A stretch of DNA of 64,000 bases. It comes from Pleurocapsa sp. FMAR1 (lineage in GTDB: Bacteria; Cyanobacteriota; Cyanobacteriia; Cyanobacteriales; Xenococcaceae). Position 1 is the first letter of the stretch. The number at the start of each line of letters is the position of its first letter. The DNA lies in contig NZ_OY762512.1 of assembly GCF_963665995.1 (NCBI RefSeq), positions 4,340,001-4,404,000 of the forward strand, in the 5' to 3' direction. The position numbers were made by a program, and so were the translations under genes. The notes under the pieces were generated by a model. The model was not told where the DNA came from, made no database searches, and worked only from the letters and a program-made list of their open reading frames with translations. Shown here piece by piece: positions 42,907 to 51,693 of the stretch.

Positions 42907-43477
42907 TCAACCTAAAAACTTTCACTTTCATTTAGCAGAGGCAATTTGCTTACACAACGTACAGATTCACAAAGGTGAATTTTCTGGCAAAGTTCATGTG
43001 ATTCTTGGTCGCAACAACGTTAACGGCGAACTATGGGCAATTGTCAGTAATGAAAAAACTACTCTACAAACCTTTGCTGAATATGGATTACGTTTTGATA
43101 TCGAAGCGAATTTTTTAGATGACCAATCTGGTGGTTGGAATGTTCAACGCTCGATGATTCGAGATGTATGCGCTTTGTCCCGTTTGTGGTTTATCTTATC
43201 TGTGGCTACTCTCTACGTTAGTGCCCAAGGTGTTGAGGTAGTTCGTATTGGCAAACGAAGATGGGTTGATACTCATTGGTTTCGTGGTAATAGCTATTTT
43301 AGGATTGGTTGGGATTGGGTCAAAGCTGCACTCATTAATGGTTGGAATTTACTTCATTGCGTGACTTTCTCTAGTAATCAAGATCCCTCACCTGCAATGG
43401 CATCACGATCGCAATATCAAAAACGAGCAGATCAGTTGGAGTTCAAAGTTTTAACTTATTCCTACAATATTTCTTGA
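42907..43477 (+). pseudogene. C-terminal part of an IS4-type DDE transposase
   Basis: The frame reads NFHFHLAEAICLHNVQIHKG, later EYGLRFDIEANFLDDQSGGW, the YREK-like catalytic Glu region of IS4-type enzymes, then CALSRLWFILSVATLYVSAQ and a conserved end GNSYFRIGWDWVKAALINGW. The catalytic Asp residues and N-terminus are missing; palindromic repeats occupy their place. It abuts the TniQ remnant in the same frame. Confidence 0.7.
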
Positions 43478-44425
43478 AAGTTTTGTCAGTCAATCAGATA
43501 TGAGCCTCTTATTTGGTCTATAAACGTAGTAGAAACTTGTTCCCTACACCAAACTCCTCTCGCAAATCTTTGTCATTATTGCGCTCGAGAACTTTCTCCC
43601 TTGGCTTCAAACTCCAGAGTAGGTTTTTGTTTAAAATGTGGGAAATGGCTTGGTAACGGTTTAAAAAAGAGAACTCAAAATCAGCAAAGCTCAAACAAAT
43701 ATAAAACACAATGGCATATATACGTTAATGAAAATATTGAAAAGCTGATTTCAATCTCACATAGTTTAGACAAACCAATATCTAGAAACTTAGTTTCAAA
43801 TTCTTTTAATTTGTGCATCAATCAAGTTACACAAGGTAATATTGCTGATTTTGCCAAAATATTCCAGATTCCGAAGAACACTGTATGGATGTGGTCTAAA
43901 GGCAAATCGATTCCACAAATAGATACTTTGCTGAGTATTTCTTATCATCTCAATCTTTCTGTTATAGAATTTTTGGCAATTGATAAATCGCATCTAATCT
44001 GTTCAAGGCTCATAAATTATGATGAGGTTTTTCATAGACATTTAGCTCGATCAAGTAAAAATAAAGCCAAAATAGACTCTCAGTTTGTAGACAAATATTT
44101 ACTAGATATTTTGATTGACAAAACAAGAACTCCTCCTGTGACCGAAATAGCAAATGAACTTGGATATGACAGACGAGTCCTCACCAGAAAGTTTCCCGAA
44201 CTATGCCAAAAAATTTCTCAAAGATATATTGCCAACAAAAAACAATATTCTCAAGAAAAAATTAAATCCTACTGCCTTGAGGTTGAAGCCATTGCCAAAA
44301 AATTGTACTTACAAGGCATATACCCCAGTGAAATGAGTGTTTCACAACATTTAGATAAGCCTGGATATTTTAGATATAAAGAAGTAAGAAATGTTTTAAA
44401 GCATTTTCAGAATAATCATGTTTAG
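43478..44425 (+). pseudogene. TniQ/TnsD-family transposition targeting protein, N-terminus lost
   Basis: Without a start codon the frame reads RYEPLIWSINVETCSLHQTP, then NLCHYCARELSPLASNSRVG and FCLKCGKWLG: the zinc-binding segment of TniQ proteins. The C-terminal half has an XRE-like helix-turn-helix and the TnsD-type repeats NELGYDRRVLTRKFPELCQK and YPSEMSVSQHLDKPGYFRYK. At 315 codons it lacks the first 100 or so residues, cut by the IS4-type remnant. TnsD/TniQ proteins choose the attachment site of Tn7-like elements. This one lies just inside the transposon end at 44667. Confidence 0.8.
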
Positions 44426-44600
44426 TATTATGTGAATTTACTTAAAAATATTTTCTTGTATTTTTGATTTATGATTACGCTCCTCCACTGAGAACAAATC
44501 GCAATTGACGTATTACATTCTATTTTGCTAAATGTTTAAAGCTTGCTGCATATACAGAAGACTTTTACTATTCCATCCCTATAAAGTTTGTTTTTCAAGC

Positions 44601-44667
44601 ATAAGCTTGCCAAAGTCATTTTCAAGCATAAGCTTGCCGAGGTGGCAAAGTTATGGTTTAAGTCACA
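44601..44667 (-). repeat. Right end of a Tn7-like element
   Basis: Read inward on the minus strand it starts TGTGACTTAAACCATAACTT at 44667, the same as the end at 22218, followed by two GGCAAGCTTATGCTTGAAAA repeats. The outer edge is 31 bp from the tRNA-Leu 3'-end duplicate at 44699. The flanking 5 bp (AAAGT here, ACTGG at 22213-22217) do not match, so the two ends are not proven partners. Confidence 0.6.
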
Positions 44668-44698
44668 AAAGTCTTTTGAAGACTGAGCGATAGCGAAG

Positions 44699-44725
44699 TG
44701 GGGGTAGGGAGACTTGAACTCCCAC
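44699..44725. other. Left attachment site (27-bp direct repeat of the tRNA-Leu 3' end)
   Basis: TGGGGGTAGGGAGACTTGAA continued by CTCCCAC. It is identical to 59848-59874, and the flanks diverge on both sides. The copy lacks the rest of a tRNA, so it is the displaced 3' end of the host gene. Confidence 0.9.
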
Positions 44726-44800
44726 TAGACCGTCCAACCAACCTATTAACATTGGCTCAACCCCTTATTTATTAACCATTAGAACTAAAGTGAGCAAAAA

Positions 44801-46210
44801 GTGAGCAAAGATTATAACTTTGAAGTTGGTTACGAAACTTTACGAAAAGACTGGGAAGTCTATAAGAAGCAAACGCCTAGAGGGGTAACGCTTGTCAAAG
44901 GTAGTAACAATATCTATCTTCAGTTCAAGACTCCTAACACACCTAGAAGCAAGCATAAGTGCAATTGTACTTTTAGTATCGACGGGATGAACGATGCCGT
45001 TAGGAAGGCTAATAAAGTCAAAGAGAAATTAGATAGTCTTAAAAGCGAGACTGAGTTTTGGGACTGGTATAAAAAAGAAGTAGAACAAGAGTCTCAATTG
45101 ATTGACGACAGGCTAACTTTTGAAGAAGCTATAAAAAAAGTAGAAAATGACTTTTGGGAGAGGCTGAGTAGAACCAAACGCAAGAGAGACAAAAGTAATC
45201 ACAGTGACCAAACTAGCTGGAATGATACTTACTATCGCTTTTACAAAAAGCTTCCTTTAGGCAAGCCTTTTGAGCTAAATAGTATTGAAACCGCTTTGAG
45301 TAGTTGGGAAAAAGGCAGCAAAACTTATGAAGGAGCGGTTTCGGCTATGAAGCATCTTTCTAGAACAATTCGCAGAACGGATATTTACGATTGTTTGTGT
45401 GAAATAAACGCTGTTCAAACTAAGTTTAAAGAACTACAAAACGCTGACTTAGAAAGTTTTCTTGTCTGGAGAGACGAAATACTTGGTGTAACCAAAGAGT
45501 TAAGCAAATTGTCAAATACAGATGCTCGAGAAGCTTGGATGTGGGTGTTCTCTATGCAGGTAACCTATGGCTTGAGAATAAGTGAAGTCTTTGCTATCAA
45601 GAATCTATTTGAGGCTTACATTACTAAGGACGGTGTATCTATACCTGCTCTTAATGATGCTAGTAATATCAAAAACCTAATTTACATAGGAGATAAAACA
45701 GCGATTGATACTACTGTTAAAACAGGAAACCGTATCGCTCGTCCAATGATTCCACCTAAGTATCCTGACTTGATAGATAAACTGAACCTTAAATCTCCTG
45801 TTGTACCAACAAACAAGCCTAAAAGCAATAACTCGAAATCCATAAGCAACTTTTACAATAAGACCGCCTACAAATGCTTAACGAGATGGAATGGTACAAC
45901 CACAGAAACACACGCTTTTAGGCATCTAGCTAACATTAACGGGATGCAAGCGGGTATTTCAAAAGAGGTTAGGTCACAATCCCTTGGTCATACAGAAGCA
46001 ATGAATGATGGCACGTACAAGAAGCGTCAATCTACACAGACGACTATCGATTTACTACTCGATTCAAACGTACAGGCAATTGACTTTGTTACCGCTCTAG
46101 CGTCCGTTAAGAGGCTCTGTACCTCTTCCCCTGAAGACAAAGAGATATCAGCTAAGATACTCTCAATCATCTATCAGAAAGACAAAGACGAAATTATTAC
46201 GCTACTATAA
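44801..46210 (+). CDS. int: Tyrosine recombinase (integrase)
   Basis: A 469-residue protein from GTG 44801; the GTG 11 bases earlier runs into TGA. The catalytic residues are Arg259 (TYGLRISEVF), His371-x-x-Arg374 (THAFRHLANI), His397 (SLGHTEAMND) and nucleophile Tyr406 (DGTYKKR). The N-terminal 220 residues would bind arm and core sites. It is placed 75 bp from the left att copy and is followed by a terminator at 46254-46285, so it forms its own transcription unit. It integrates the element at the tRNA-Leu 3' end. Confidence 0.9.
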   Translation: MSKDYNFEVGYETLRKDWEVYKKQTPRGVTLVKGSNNIYLQFKTPNTPRSKHKCNCTFSIDGMNDAVRKANKVKEKLDSLKSETEFWDWYKKEVEQESQLIDDRLTFEEAIKKVENDFWERLSRTKRKRDKSNHSDQTSWNDTYYRFYKKLPLGKPFELNSIETALSSWEKGSKTYEGAVSAMKHLSRTIRRTDIYDCLCEINAVQTKFKELQNADLESFLVWRDEILGVTKELSKLSNTDAREAWMWVFSMQVTYGLRISEVFAIKNLFEAYITKDGVSIPALNDASNIKNLIYIGDKTAIDTTVKTGNRIARPMIPPKYPDLIDKLNLKSPVVPTNKPKSNNSKSISNFYNKTAYKCLTRWNGTTTETHAFRHLANINGMQAGISKEVRSQSLGHTEAMNDGTYKKRQSTQTTIDLLLDSNVQAIDFVTALASVKRLCTSSPEDKEISAKILSIIYQKDKDEIITLL

Positions 46211-46253
46211 GCATATTACTGGACTAGGTATATATTTACTCAATATGCTTATC

Positions 46254-46285
46254 AAAAAGGGACTCTGTAACAGGAGTCCTTTTTA
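46254..46285 (+). terminator. Rho-independent terminator after the integrase
   Basis: GGACTC (46260-46265), a short loop and GAGTCC (46274-46279) are followed by five T residues and preceded by five A residues. Confidence 0.75.
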
Positions 46286-46352
46286 TTGTTTATAAACAAG
46301 CAAAAAAAAGGAAGCCCTGGCATGCAGGACTAACTCTTCTTACACAAAAGCA

Positions 46353-46496
46353 ATGGTAAAACCAAATAATCAAAACGTCAACAAGAAACCTACAGGTCTT
46401 GAGTCAGCCCTAATCAGCAAGCCCTGGTATTATACCTCTTCACCTGCGAACGTAAACTGTTTTTACTGCGTAAAAAACCTTCGGTCAAGCAGTTGA
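46353..46496 (+). CDS. Possible small protein, 47 aa
   Basis: ATG 46353 gives MVKPNNQNVNKKPTGLESAL, then ISKPWYYTSSPANVNCFYCV. A CFYC pair might bind metal. No clear ribosome site. It lies in the otherwise gene-free stretch 46286-46565 of the element and overlaps one arm of an inverted repeat. An excisionase is possible by position only. Confidence 0.25.
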   Translation: MVKPNNQNVNKKPTGLESALISKPWYYTSSPANVNCFYCVKNLRSSS

Positions 46497-46540
46497 CATT
46501 CTTCGGCTTCGAGCCATTTTGTAACCATCGCTGATTAGGG
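46408..46540. repeat. 11-bp inverted repeat pair in the element's control region
   Basis: CCCTAATCAGC (46408-46418) and GCTGATTAGGG (46530-46540) are perfect complements 111 bp apart, between the integrase terminator and the first rightward genes. They could be binding sites or an origin feature. Confidence 0.45.
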
Positions 46541-46565
46541 TGTTCTGTGACTGTTTTTGTGAGCA

Positions 46566-46649
46566 ATGGAAACAGAAGACAGGCTAGTAAAGTTAGTACA
46601 AAAATACTTAACAGCAAAGGCTGAGGAACGAAGCTATGACAGAAGATAA
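46566..46649 (+). CDS. Possible 27-residue peptide overlapping the next gene
   Basis: ATG 46566 gives METEDRLVKLVQKYLTAKAE and seven more residues, ending 14 bases inside the gene at 46636. The helical, charged sequence and the overlap suggest a translationally coupled leader peptide. Confidence 0.3.
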   Translation: METEDRLVKLVQKYLTAKAEERSYDRR

Positions 46650-47121
46650 AACAGCAATTACGGGGTATTTCGATATTACGGAAGAGGAACTGATAACGGC
46701 TTACGCAGACAAGCATCGGGTAACTGAGTCAAGAGTGGTGGAGGCTATGACAAAGAAAGGGATAAGACATGATAAAGAGGCATCGAAAGGAATTGCTAAC
46801 AGTTCTCTATTAGAAGAAAGATTAAAGAGGTTGGAAAGGGCATTAGATGACTGGGTGGATATTCATTTTAGATGCGCTGAGAAGACAGAGAAACTAGAAG
46901 AACAAATAGCTCGCTTAGAGCAGGAGTTAGAAGAACTCAATAAGACCATAAAGATGGAAGAACCGCAGAAGCTGACAGATGAGATGATGGCAGCCGTTAC
47001 AGGTCAAAGTGAATGGAAAGTTAAGCTGTGGAGGCATGGCATCCAAAAGCCTAGAGGGAAAATAATCAAGCAAAAGCTAGAGGCTTACAAAATAGTTGAT
47101 GGTGTTTGGATGAAGAGGTAG
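46636..47121 (+). CDS. Coiled-coil DNA-binding-like protein
   Basis: A 161-residue protein. The N-terminal part (FDITEEELITAYADKHRVTE) looks like a small helix-turn-helix, the middle is a leucine-zipper-like coiled coil (EKLEEQIARLEQELEELNKT), and the C-terminus is a second DNA-binding-like fold (LTDEMMAAVTGQSEWKVKLW, ending KLEAYKIVDGVWMKR). It is probably a dimeric regulator of the element. AGGAACGAAGCT precedes the ATG. Confidence 0.55.
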   Translation: MTEDKTAITGYFDITEEELITAYADKHRVTESRVVEAMTKKGIRHDKEASKGIANSSLLEERLKRLERALDDWVDIHFRCAEKTEKLEEQIARLEQELEELNKTIKMEEPQKLTDEMMAAVTGQSEWKVKLWRHGIQKPRGKIIKQKLEAYKIVDGVWMKR

Positions 47122-47138
47122 GTAGGCGTATTCTAAAA

Positions 47139-47161
47139 GTGTGCCACAGAACGTGGCACAC
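47139..47161. terminator. Perfect palindrome at a convergent gene junction
   Basis: GTGTGCCAC and GTGGCACAC with a five-base loop AGAAC, between the convergent genes ending at 47121 and 47205. Near-identical sequence recurs at 54780-54802. It may terminate both transcripts or act as a repeated binding site. Confidence 0.5.
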
Positions 47162-47204
47162 TCTCTGGAAATGCCTATAAACTCGTTGATTTAATTTAGC
47201 TAAT

Positions 47205-49586
47205 TTAGCTGTTTTCAGACGGAGCGGGGTCAAAATCAATATTATTGACTTCCGTTTTAGCGAGAACATCTTTTTTCGCTAAGTCTTTTTCTTCTTTTTT
47301 CAGGTCTAGGGCTAACTTAACCTCATGTTCAAGTACTTGTCTTTCTGACTGAAGTTCTGCATAGCTCTCCTTGATTTCTATAACCCCTCCACTCATTTCT
47401 CCTATTCTATCTGCTTTCTCTGCAAAATCCTGTACGTTCTCGGTAAGTCCTGATAGCTTGCGCATGGCTTTATTTTGAGGACTGTACTTTTCAGACATCT
47501 CTCCGTAAGCATCTTCATAGACTGCTCCTGCCTCTCTTAAAGCGTTGCCTATCTTACCCGTGTTAACGGCAGAAGATTCAGCGATGTTTCTAGCCGAATC
47601 AAACAGACTAAAGGTTAAGTCTGCTAGGTTAGCTGCCGACTGGTAAACACGGCTGTAAGAAGCTATTTTATCCGTCAGTGCTTTGTGCTTTTCTTCCCCT
47701 ATAGCAAAGTCTATTAATTGAGTCAACTTAGCACTAAGTATCGACTGAACATCGAACGGCTTATCGTCCGAGTCGTGTACTCCCATAGCTTGAAATGTGA
47801 TAGTGGCGACATCGGCTAGAGTATTGCCTAGTCCCCTGGACAACATTACACCATTGTGAATAACTACGGCCGTAGTAATAGCATTAAGTATCTTGTCCCC
47901 ATGTGTAGCCTTCCAAGCGGTAGAAGCAAAACTTTGTACTTTCTTTAGTCCATAATCACGATGACTAACAATGTCGTTAGTGCTTTGGGCAATGGTTCTT
48001 AGCCCGTTGTTTTGAGTAATTATTGTAGCGTTTAAACCTGCATTTAGCACATCTTGCCCCCCTAAAAGCTTGCTCATCATCGCCCCTAGTCCTTGAGTGG
48101 GGTTAAGATTACCTGGAGAGACGGGACAACCACCTCCATTAAGACTGTTACAAATACCTGACTGTGCGCCTTGACTAAGAGCCTGTGGCGTAGTTTGGTT
48201 TTGAATAGTAACTAGCCCTGGTAGTAATAAAGTTCCAATAGCTAGACCGAGTTCTTTTTTAAAGTCTGTACTAATATCTGTTTTCAGTTCTTCTATTTGT
48301 TGTTTTTGCACTTTCGGGCTCTCTATGTTGGGTAATAAATCTTCAAATTGCTGTTTGAACTTTTGAGAATTGTTGTCTAGGTCATAGTCATGAATAGTTT
48401 CTGGCTCTGTTTGTGTACCTGTAAGTCGATTAGCAAGCTCAAGCAAGCCGTTTTGAGTAGAAGCTACTTCTTGTTTGACAGAAGCAGAAGTTCCTCCACC
48501 ACTTTTGACGCTGTTTCTGTGTTCAAGAATAATTAACCTTGCTTCTGTCAATTTAGCCTTAGCATTAGCTAACTCCTTATCTTCAGTTAAATCTTGCTTT
48601 AGCTGGTCGAACTCAAACTGTAGAATATGTAATCGCGCATCTAATACGCCTACTGTAAAACCAAGGTCGGCTACTACCGTTTCTAGTGCCTCTATTCTGG
48701 TTTCAAGCTCCGTAATCGTTACCTTTTGCTCAGCAATAATTGCTGCTGCTTCAAGCAACTGAGTTTCGATAATTGTTACGGTATTGTCTAGACTAACTAT
48801 TGCCTCGGTAACTTCTGGCTTAAAATTACTAAGTTCATCTCTGAGAGATTGGGTTTGTTGCTGTAAATCTGCTATAGAAAAGTTTGCCTCTTGTAGCTTC
48901 TCAGAAACACTTTCAATAGCAAACCTGTTTCTTCGTACGTCTGCTTCTACGGCAGAAACCTTGTTTTGATTTGTAGTTAAATCAGCACGAACACCGTCTA
49001 TTTCAGCGTTAGCAGCATTAATATCACCTTGGTTTTTTTGGTACAGCCTAAGCATTCCAGCGTTAACACTATCTACTGCCACTTGAGTTCCTTTTGCTTC
49101 AGCGTCGATTCTAGCGTCTAAAACGTTGATGGTTGCAATGTTTAAACCTAGTGATGCAGCTATATTTGCTAAGTTAGACAATAACAGAACGCCAGCCGAC
49201 GCAGTTACGGCTGTCTTAGCTGCTAATTCGGTAGCTACCGCTCCTTCTGTTGCTACTTTGCTGACCTTCGTCAGGTCAGGCAGGGGAAGCTTAGTACCAT
49301 TGCCTCTAACATTAAACCAGTTAACCTTAGACGGGACAGACTGCAAAGGAGGCGCAGTACTAGTAACAGGTTCGGCTATAAGATTGGTTATAGCTTCTGC
49401 TGCTCTAAATCTAGTTGAACCTAAAAAAGTTCCTCCTATTAAAGTTGCTGATACTAAAGGGTTTTTACCTGCTTCAAAGATGGATACAGACCCCCCTTCT
49501 TCTTTCTCTCCTATCACTGCATTTAGCTGGTCGCGCAACTCTTGTAATTCTGCTTTAGTTACCAAGTCTTCACATGGCGTTGGCAT
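47205..49586 (-). CDS. Large coiled-coil protein of the element, possibly structural
   Basis: A 793-residue protein with a strong AGGAGG that overlaps the stop of the preceding gene. Residues about 120-160 and 435-460 are hydrophobic (TASAGVLLLSNLANIAASLG; LGLAIGTLLLPGLVTIQNQT). Residues 160-385 are long heptad-like helices (NRFAIESVSEKLQEANFSIA, ...LLEAAAIIAEQKVTITELET). A Gly/Asn-rich segment with GGGCPVSPGN follows, then more helices. Size, helices and hydrophobic patches recall tape-measure or membrane-penetration proteins, but there is no recognisable family. Third gene of a minus-strand operon. Confidence 0.55.
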   Translation of the reverse strand: MPTPCEDLVTKAELQELRDQLNAVIGEKEEGGSVSIFEAGKNPLVSATLIGGTFLGSTRFRAAEAITNLIAEPVTSTAPPLQSVPSKVNWFNVRGNGTKLPLPDLTKVSKVATEGAVATELAAKTAVTASAGVLLLSNLANIAASLGLNIATINVLDARIDAEAKGTQVAVDSVNAGMLRLYQKNQGDINAANAEIDGVRADLTTNQNKVSAVEADVRRNRFAIESVSEKLQEANFSIADLQQQTQSLRDELSNFKPEVTEAIVSLDNTVTIIETQLLEAAAIIAEQKVTITELETRIEALETVVADLGFTVGVLDARLHILQFEFDQLKQDLTEDKELANAKAKLTEARLIILEHRNSVKSGGGTSASVKQEVASTQNGLLELANRLTGTQTEPETIHDYDLDNNSQKFKQQFEDLLPNIESPKVQKQQIEELKTDISTDFKKELGLAIGTLLLPGLVTIQNQTTPQALSQGAQSGICNSLNGGGCPVSPGNLNPTQGLGAMMSKLLGGQDVLNAGLNATIITQNNGLRTIAQSTNDIVSHRDYGLKKVQSFASTAWKATHGDKILNAITTAVVIHNGVMLSRGLGNTLADVATITFQAMGVHDSDDKPFDVQSILSAKLTQLIDFAIGEEKHKALTDKIASYSRVYQSAANLADLTFSLFDSARNIAESSAVNTGKIGNALREAGAVYEDAYGEMSEKYSPQNKAMRKLSGLTENVQDFAEKADRIGEMSGGVIEIKESYAELQSERQVLEHEVKLALDLKKEEKDLAKKDVLAKTEVNNIDFDPAPSENS

Positions 49587-49598
49587 ACTTTTGTCCTC

Positions 49599-50345
49599 CT
49601 ACGGCTTTGGATAATTAAAAACTGATATTCCTTTTGAGTTGTAACAGCAAATAGTGTCACCACACATAACGTCGCAAGTATTTTCTGGACAAGCTTGGTT
49701 TATACACGAAACTATTGGACAATTGCCACTTATCTGTCTGTAAATTTGTGAATTGTTTTTATACGCTGTAAACGTACAATTCCTTACACAGTCAGATGGC
49801 TCTGGACTCAAAGGAATACAAGTGTCAAGCACAACAGAATTATTTAAAAAAAGTCTAGCGTTATATCTCTTCCCAGATACAGTATCATAGTCCGCTTGAG
49901 ACTGAGAAGGGATATAGAAATCAGTAGTTCTATTAACACCTTTTGAACTTCCCGTTGAAGTAACTCCTGTCATTGCAATAGAGTACGAACCTTTCCAGTC
50001 GGCTAAGGTTTTTATAGAACCGTCAAGACGTTGAACGGTCGGTTGATGCGAACTGACGTTAAACGGGAATTGAGAAATTTTAAATTTTCCTGAAATGGTT
50101 AAACTACCAGATACAGTCTTGTCTTTGTAAGCTCTGATAAAATAATCAGTAACACAGTCTCCTTTGCTATCACGGTCACAATCTATAAGATATTCTCTGA
50201 TTACAATCATAAAATTTACTTGGTAGCCGACAAAACATTGTCCTGAGAGGTAACCTACCTCGTAAGAATCAGCGTCAAGCAATGTCCATGAATCTGATTC
50301 GTTATACTTAAACTGAACTCCACTTGGACAGTTTTCAATTGTCAT
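49599..50345 (-). CDS. Cysteine-rich surface-like protein of the element
   Basis: A 248-residue protein whose ATG directly follows the stop of the upstream gene. It starts TIENCPSGVQFKYNESDSWT and has beta-rich segments (CFVGYQVNFMIVIREYLIDC; SGSLTISGKFKISQFPFNVS). It ends in a cysteine-dense domain (CPIVSCINQACPENTCDVMC, GDTICCYNS). No signal peptide. I recall similar proteins in cyanobacterial islands but no function. A receptor-binding or fibre role is guessed from composition and position. Confidence 0.5.
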   Translation of the reverse strand: MTIENCPSGVQFKYNESDSWTLLDADSYEVGYLSGQCFVGYQVNFMIVIREYLIDCDRDSKGDCVTDYFIRAYKDKTVSGSLTISGKFKISQFPFNVSSHQPTVQRLDGSIKTLADWKGSYSIAMTGVTSTGSSKGVNRTTDFYIPSQSQADYDTVSGKRYNARLFLNNSVVLDTCIPLSPEPSDCVRNCTFTAYKNNSQIYRQISGNCPIVSCINQACPENTCDVMCGDTICCYNSKGISVFNYPKP

Positions 50346-50720
50346 TTACAAGTTGCCCACTAAGTTTTTTGGATTGAAACTACTATTGTCCTGCGTGTAA
50401 ACAGAAAAGGTAAAATCATGCTTTACTTGAGTTTCGTTGCCTCTAGTCACCAAAACTCTTCTTATGGTGTCTAAATTTGATACGAAAGGTATGTTTTTAT
50501 CTACAGACAATCTTGTGCCAGTTGCGTTATCAATATAATTATTTTTATGCCAGTAAGCCAACAATGCCGTAACTATTCCTTCTGGTGGCATACTAGCAAC
50601 GTTGTAACTTTGATACGAATCTGTCGCAAACGCCATAACTTCAGAAACGTCAATAGTCAAAAGATTGTCACTTGCAACATGGTTGTTACCAAAAAAATCA
50701 GTCAGTGTTTTTTGAGACAT
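50346..50720 (-). CDS. Element protein of unknown function, 124 aa
   Basis: First gene of the minus-strand operon, starting at ATG 50720, 53 bp from the divergent plus-strand operon. It reads SDNLLTIDVSEVMAFATDSY, PEGIVTALLAYWHKNNYIDN and VKHDFTFSVYTQDNSSFNPK. It looks like a compact alpha/beta protein with no known motif. Gene order suggests it works with the cysteine-rich protein and the large coiled-coil protein downstream. Confidence 0.5.
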   Translation of the reverse strand: MSQKTLTDFFGNNHVASDNLLTIDVSEVMAFATDSYQSYNVASMPPEGIVTALLAYWHKNNYIDNATGTRLSVDKNIPFVSNLDTIRRVLVTRGNETQVKHDFTFSVYTQDNSSFNPKNLVGNL

Positions 50721-50773
50721 AGTTATTTAAATTAGTATACTTGTACTTAATAAGATAACAGGTAGTTAATCAA

Positions 50774-51577
50774 ATGAGTAAACCAGATGTAGAAACGTTT
50801 CAAAGTTACTGTAGAACCTACTTTAATAGGGCTATAAACAAGCATTTTAGAGACGTTGACGGTAGTGATGACGCTAGCCTTAGTACGGCTGCGCCTAGAC
50901 AACTAATTAAACGGATTTGTCTGCATAAGGATACGGATACGATGACTCTTACTTTAGCTAGGATGTTGACTTGGTGGGTAGAAGCGGGGAACTTGTTAGA
51001 TGAATATATCTATGGTATTCCTAGTACTGACTTTGAGATATCCAACACCTATTATCCTCAAGTAAAGCTTCACTTCAGAGAAGATAAATACGAGGCTTCT
51101 GATAATAGTAGAAGACCCGCTAGAAGCGAGGTAAGTTTTCGCTGGAGGGAAGAAGATTATACGACTACAAACATCAATCTATTGGCTACAAAAATACTAA
51201 ATGACTTTGCCAAGCCAGTATTTTTTTATCGCAAAGGAAGAAAAGCTTTTACTTATTGGGATAAAGAAAAAACGTATAGATTTACGGTTTATACAGACGA
51301 TGAAACAGATGCAAAAAAAATAATTGAACAAGTGATTAGAATACAGGACGATAGCGAGCCAGACTGGGATACAAATCTAAGAGAACATATTGACGGGAAA
51401 AATTACAACGTACCTGGAACAGTTAGAGTTATGGGACAATTGATTCAAAAACCAAAGAAAAGACCACTGGCAACGGTTAAATTTTCTTATGCAGAATTAT
51501 TTATCCCTGGTATTACCAAACCACTGGTTTTAGTAGACAGAACGGGAACTAAAGCAAGAGCTTTTAAAATTGCTTAA
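50774..51577 (+). CDS. Element protein of unknown function, 267 aa
   Basis: First gene of the rightward operon. It begins PDVETFQSYCRTYFNRAINK, with TMTLTLARMLTWWVEAGNLL and beta-rich PQVKLHFREDKYEASDNSRR, and ends RPLATVKFSYAELFIPGITK, KPLVLVDRTGTKARAFKIA. No signal peptide or enzyme motif. It precedes the likely structural genes by 116 bp. Candidate virion or assembly protein, by position only. Confidence 0.5.
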   Translation: MSKPDVETFQSYCRTYFNRAINKHFRDVDGSDDASLSTAAPRQLIKRICLHKDTDTMTLTLARMLTWWVEAGNLLDEYIYGIPSTDFEISNTYYPQVKLHFREDKYEASDNSRRPARSEVSFRWREEDYTTTNINLLATKILNDFAKPVFFYRKGRKAFTYWDKEKTYRFTVYTDDETDAKKIIEQVIRIQDDSEPDWDTNLREHIDGKNYNVPGTVRVMGQLIQKPKKRPLATVKFSYAELFIPGITKPLVLVDRTGTKARAFKIA

Positions 51578-51693
51578 AAAAGTGTGCGCCCCATAGGTCG
51601 AATCTCTAAAGAATGCGCCTTAAAAGCTGATTTTGTGCGCTACAAAGGAAACACGAATCATTATCAAAAACACATATTCAAAGTTAAATAAAC

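Noticed and set aside
22218-44667. Calling this interval a complete transposon
   Set aside because: The ends match but the 5-bp flanks do not, there are no core transposase genes, and a second nested end is present at the left.
44699-44725. A second tRNA gene at the left end of the element
   Set aside because: Only 27 nt of the 3' end are present; no anticodon or D arm can be formed.
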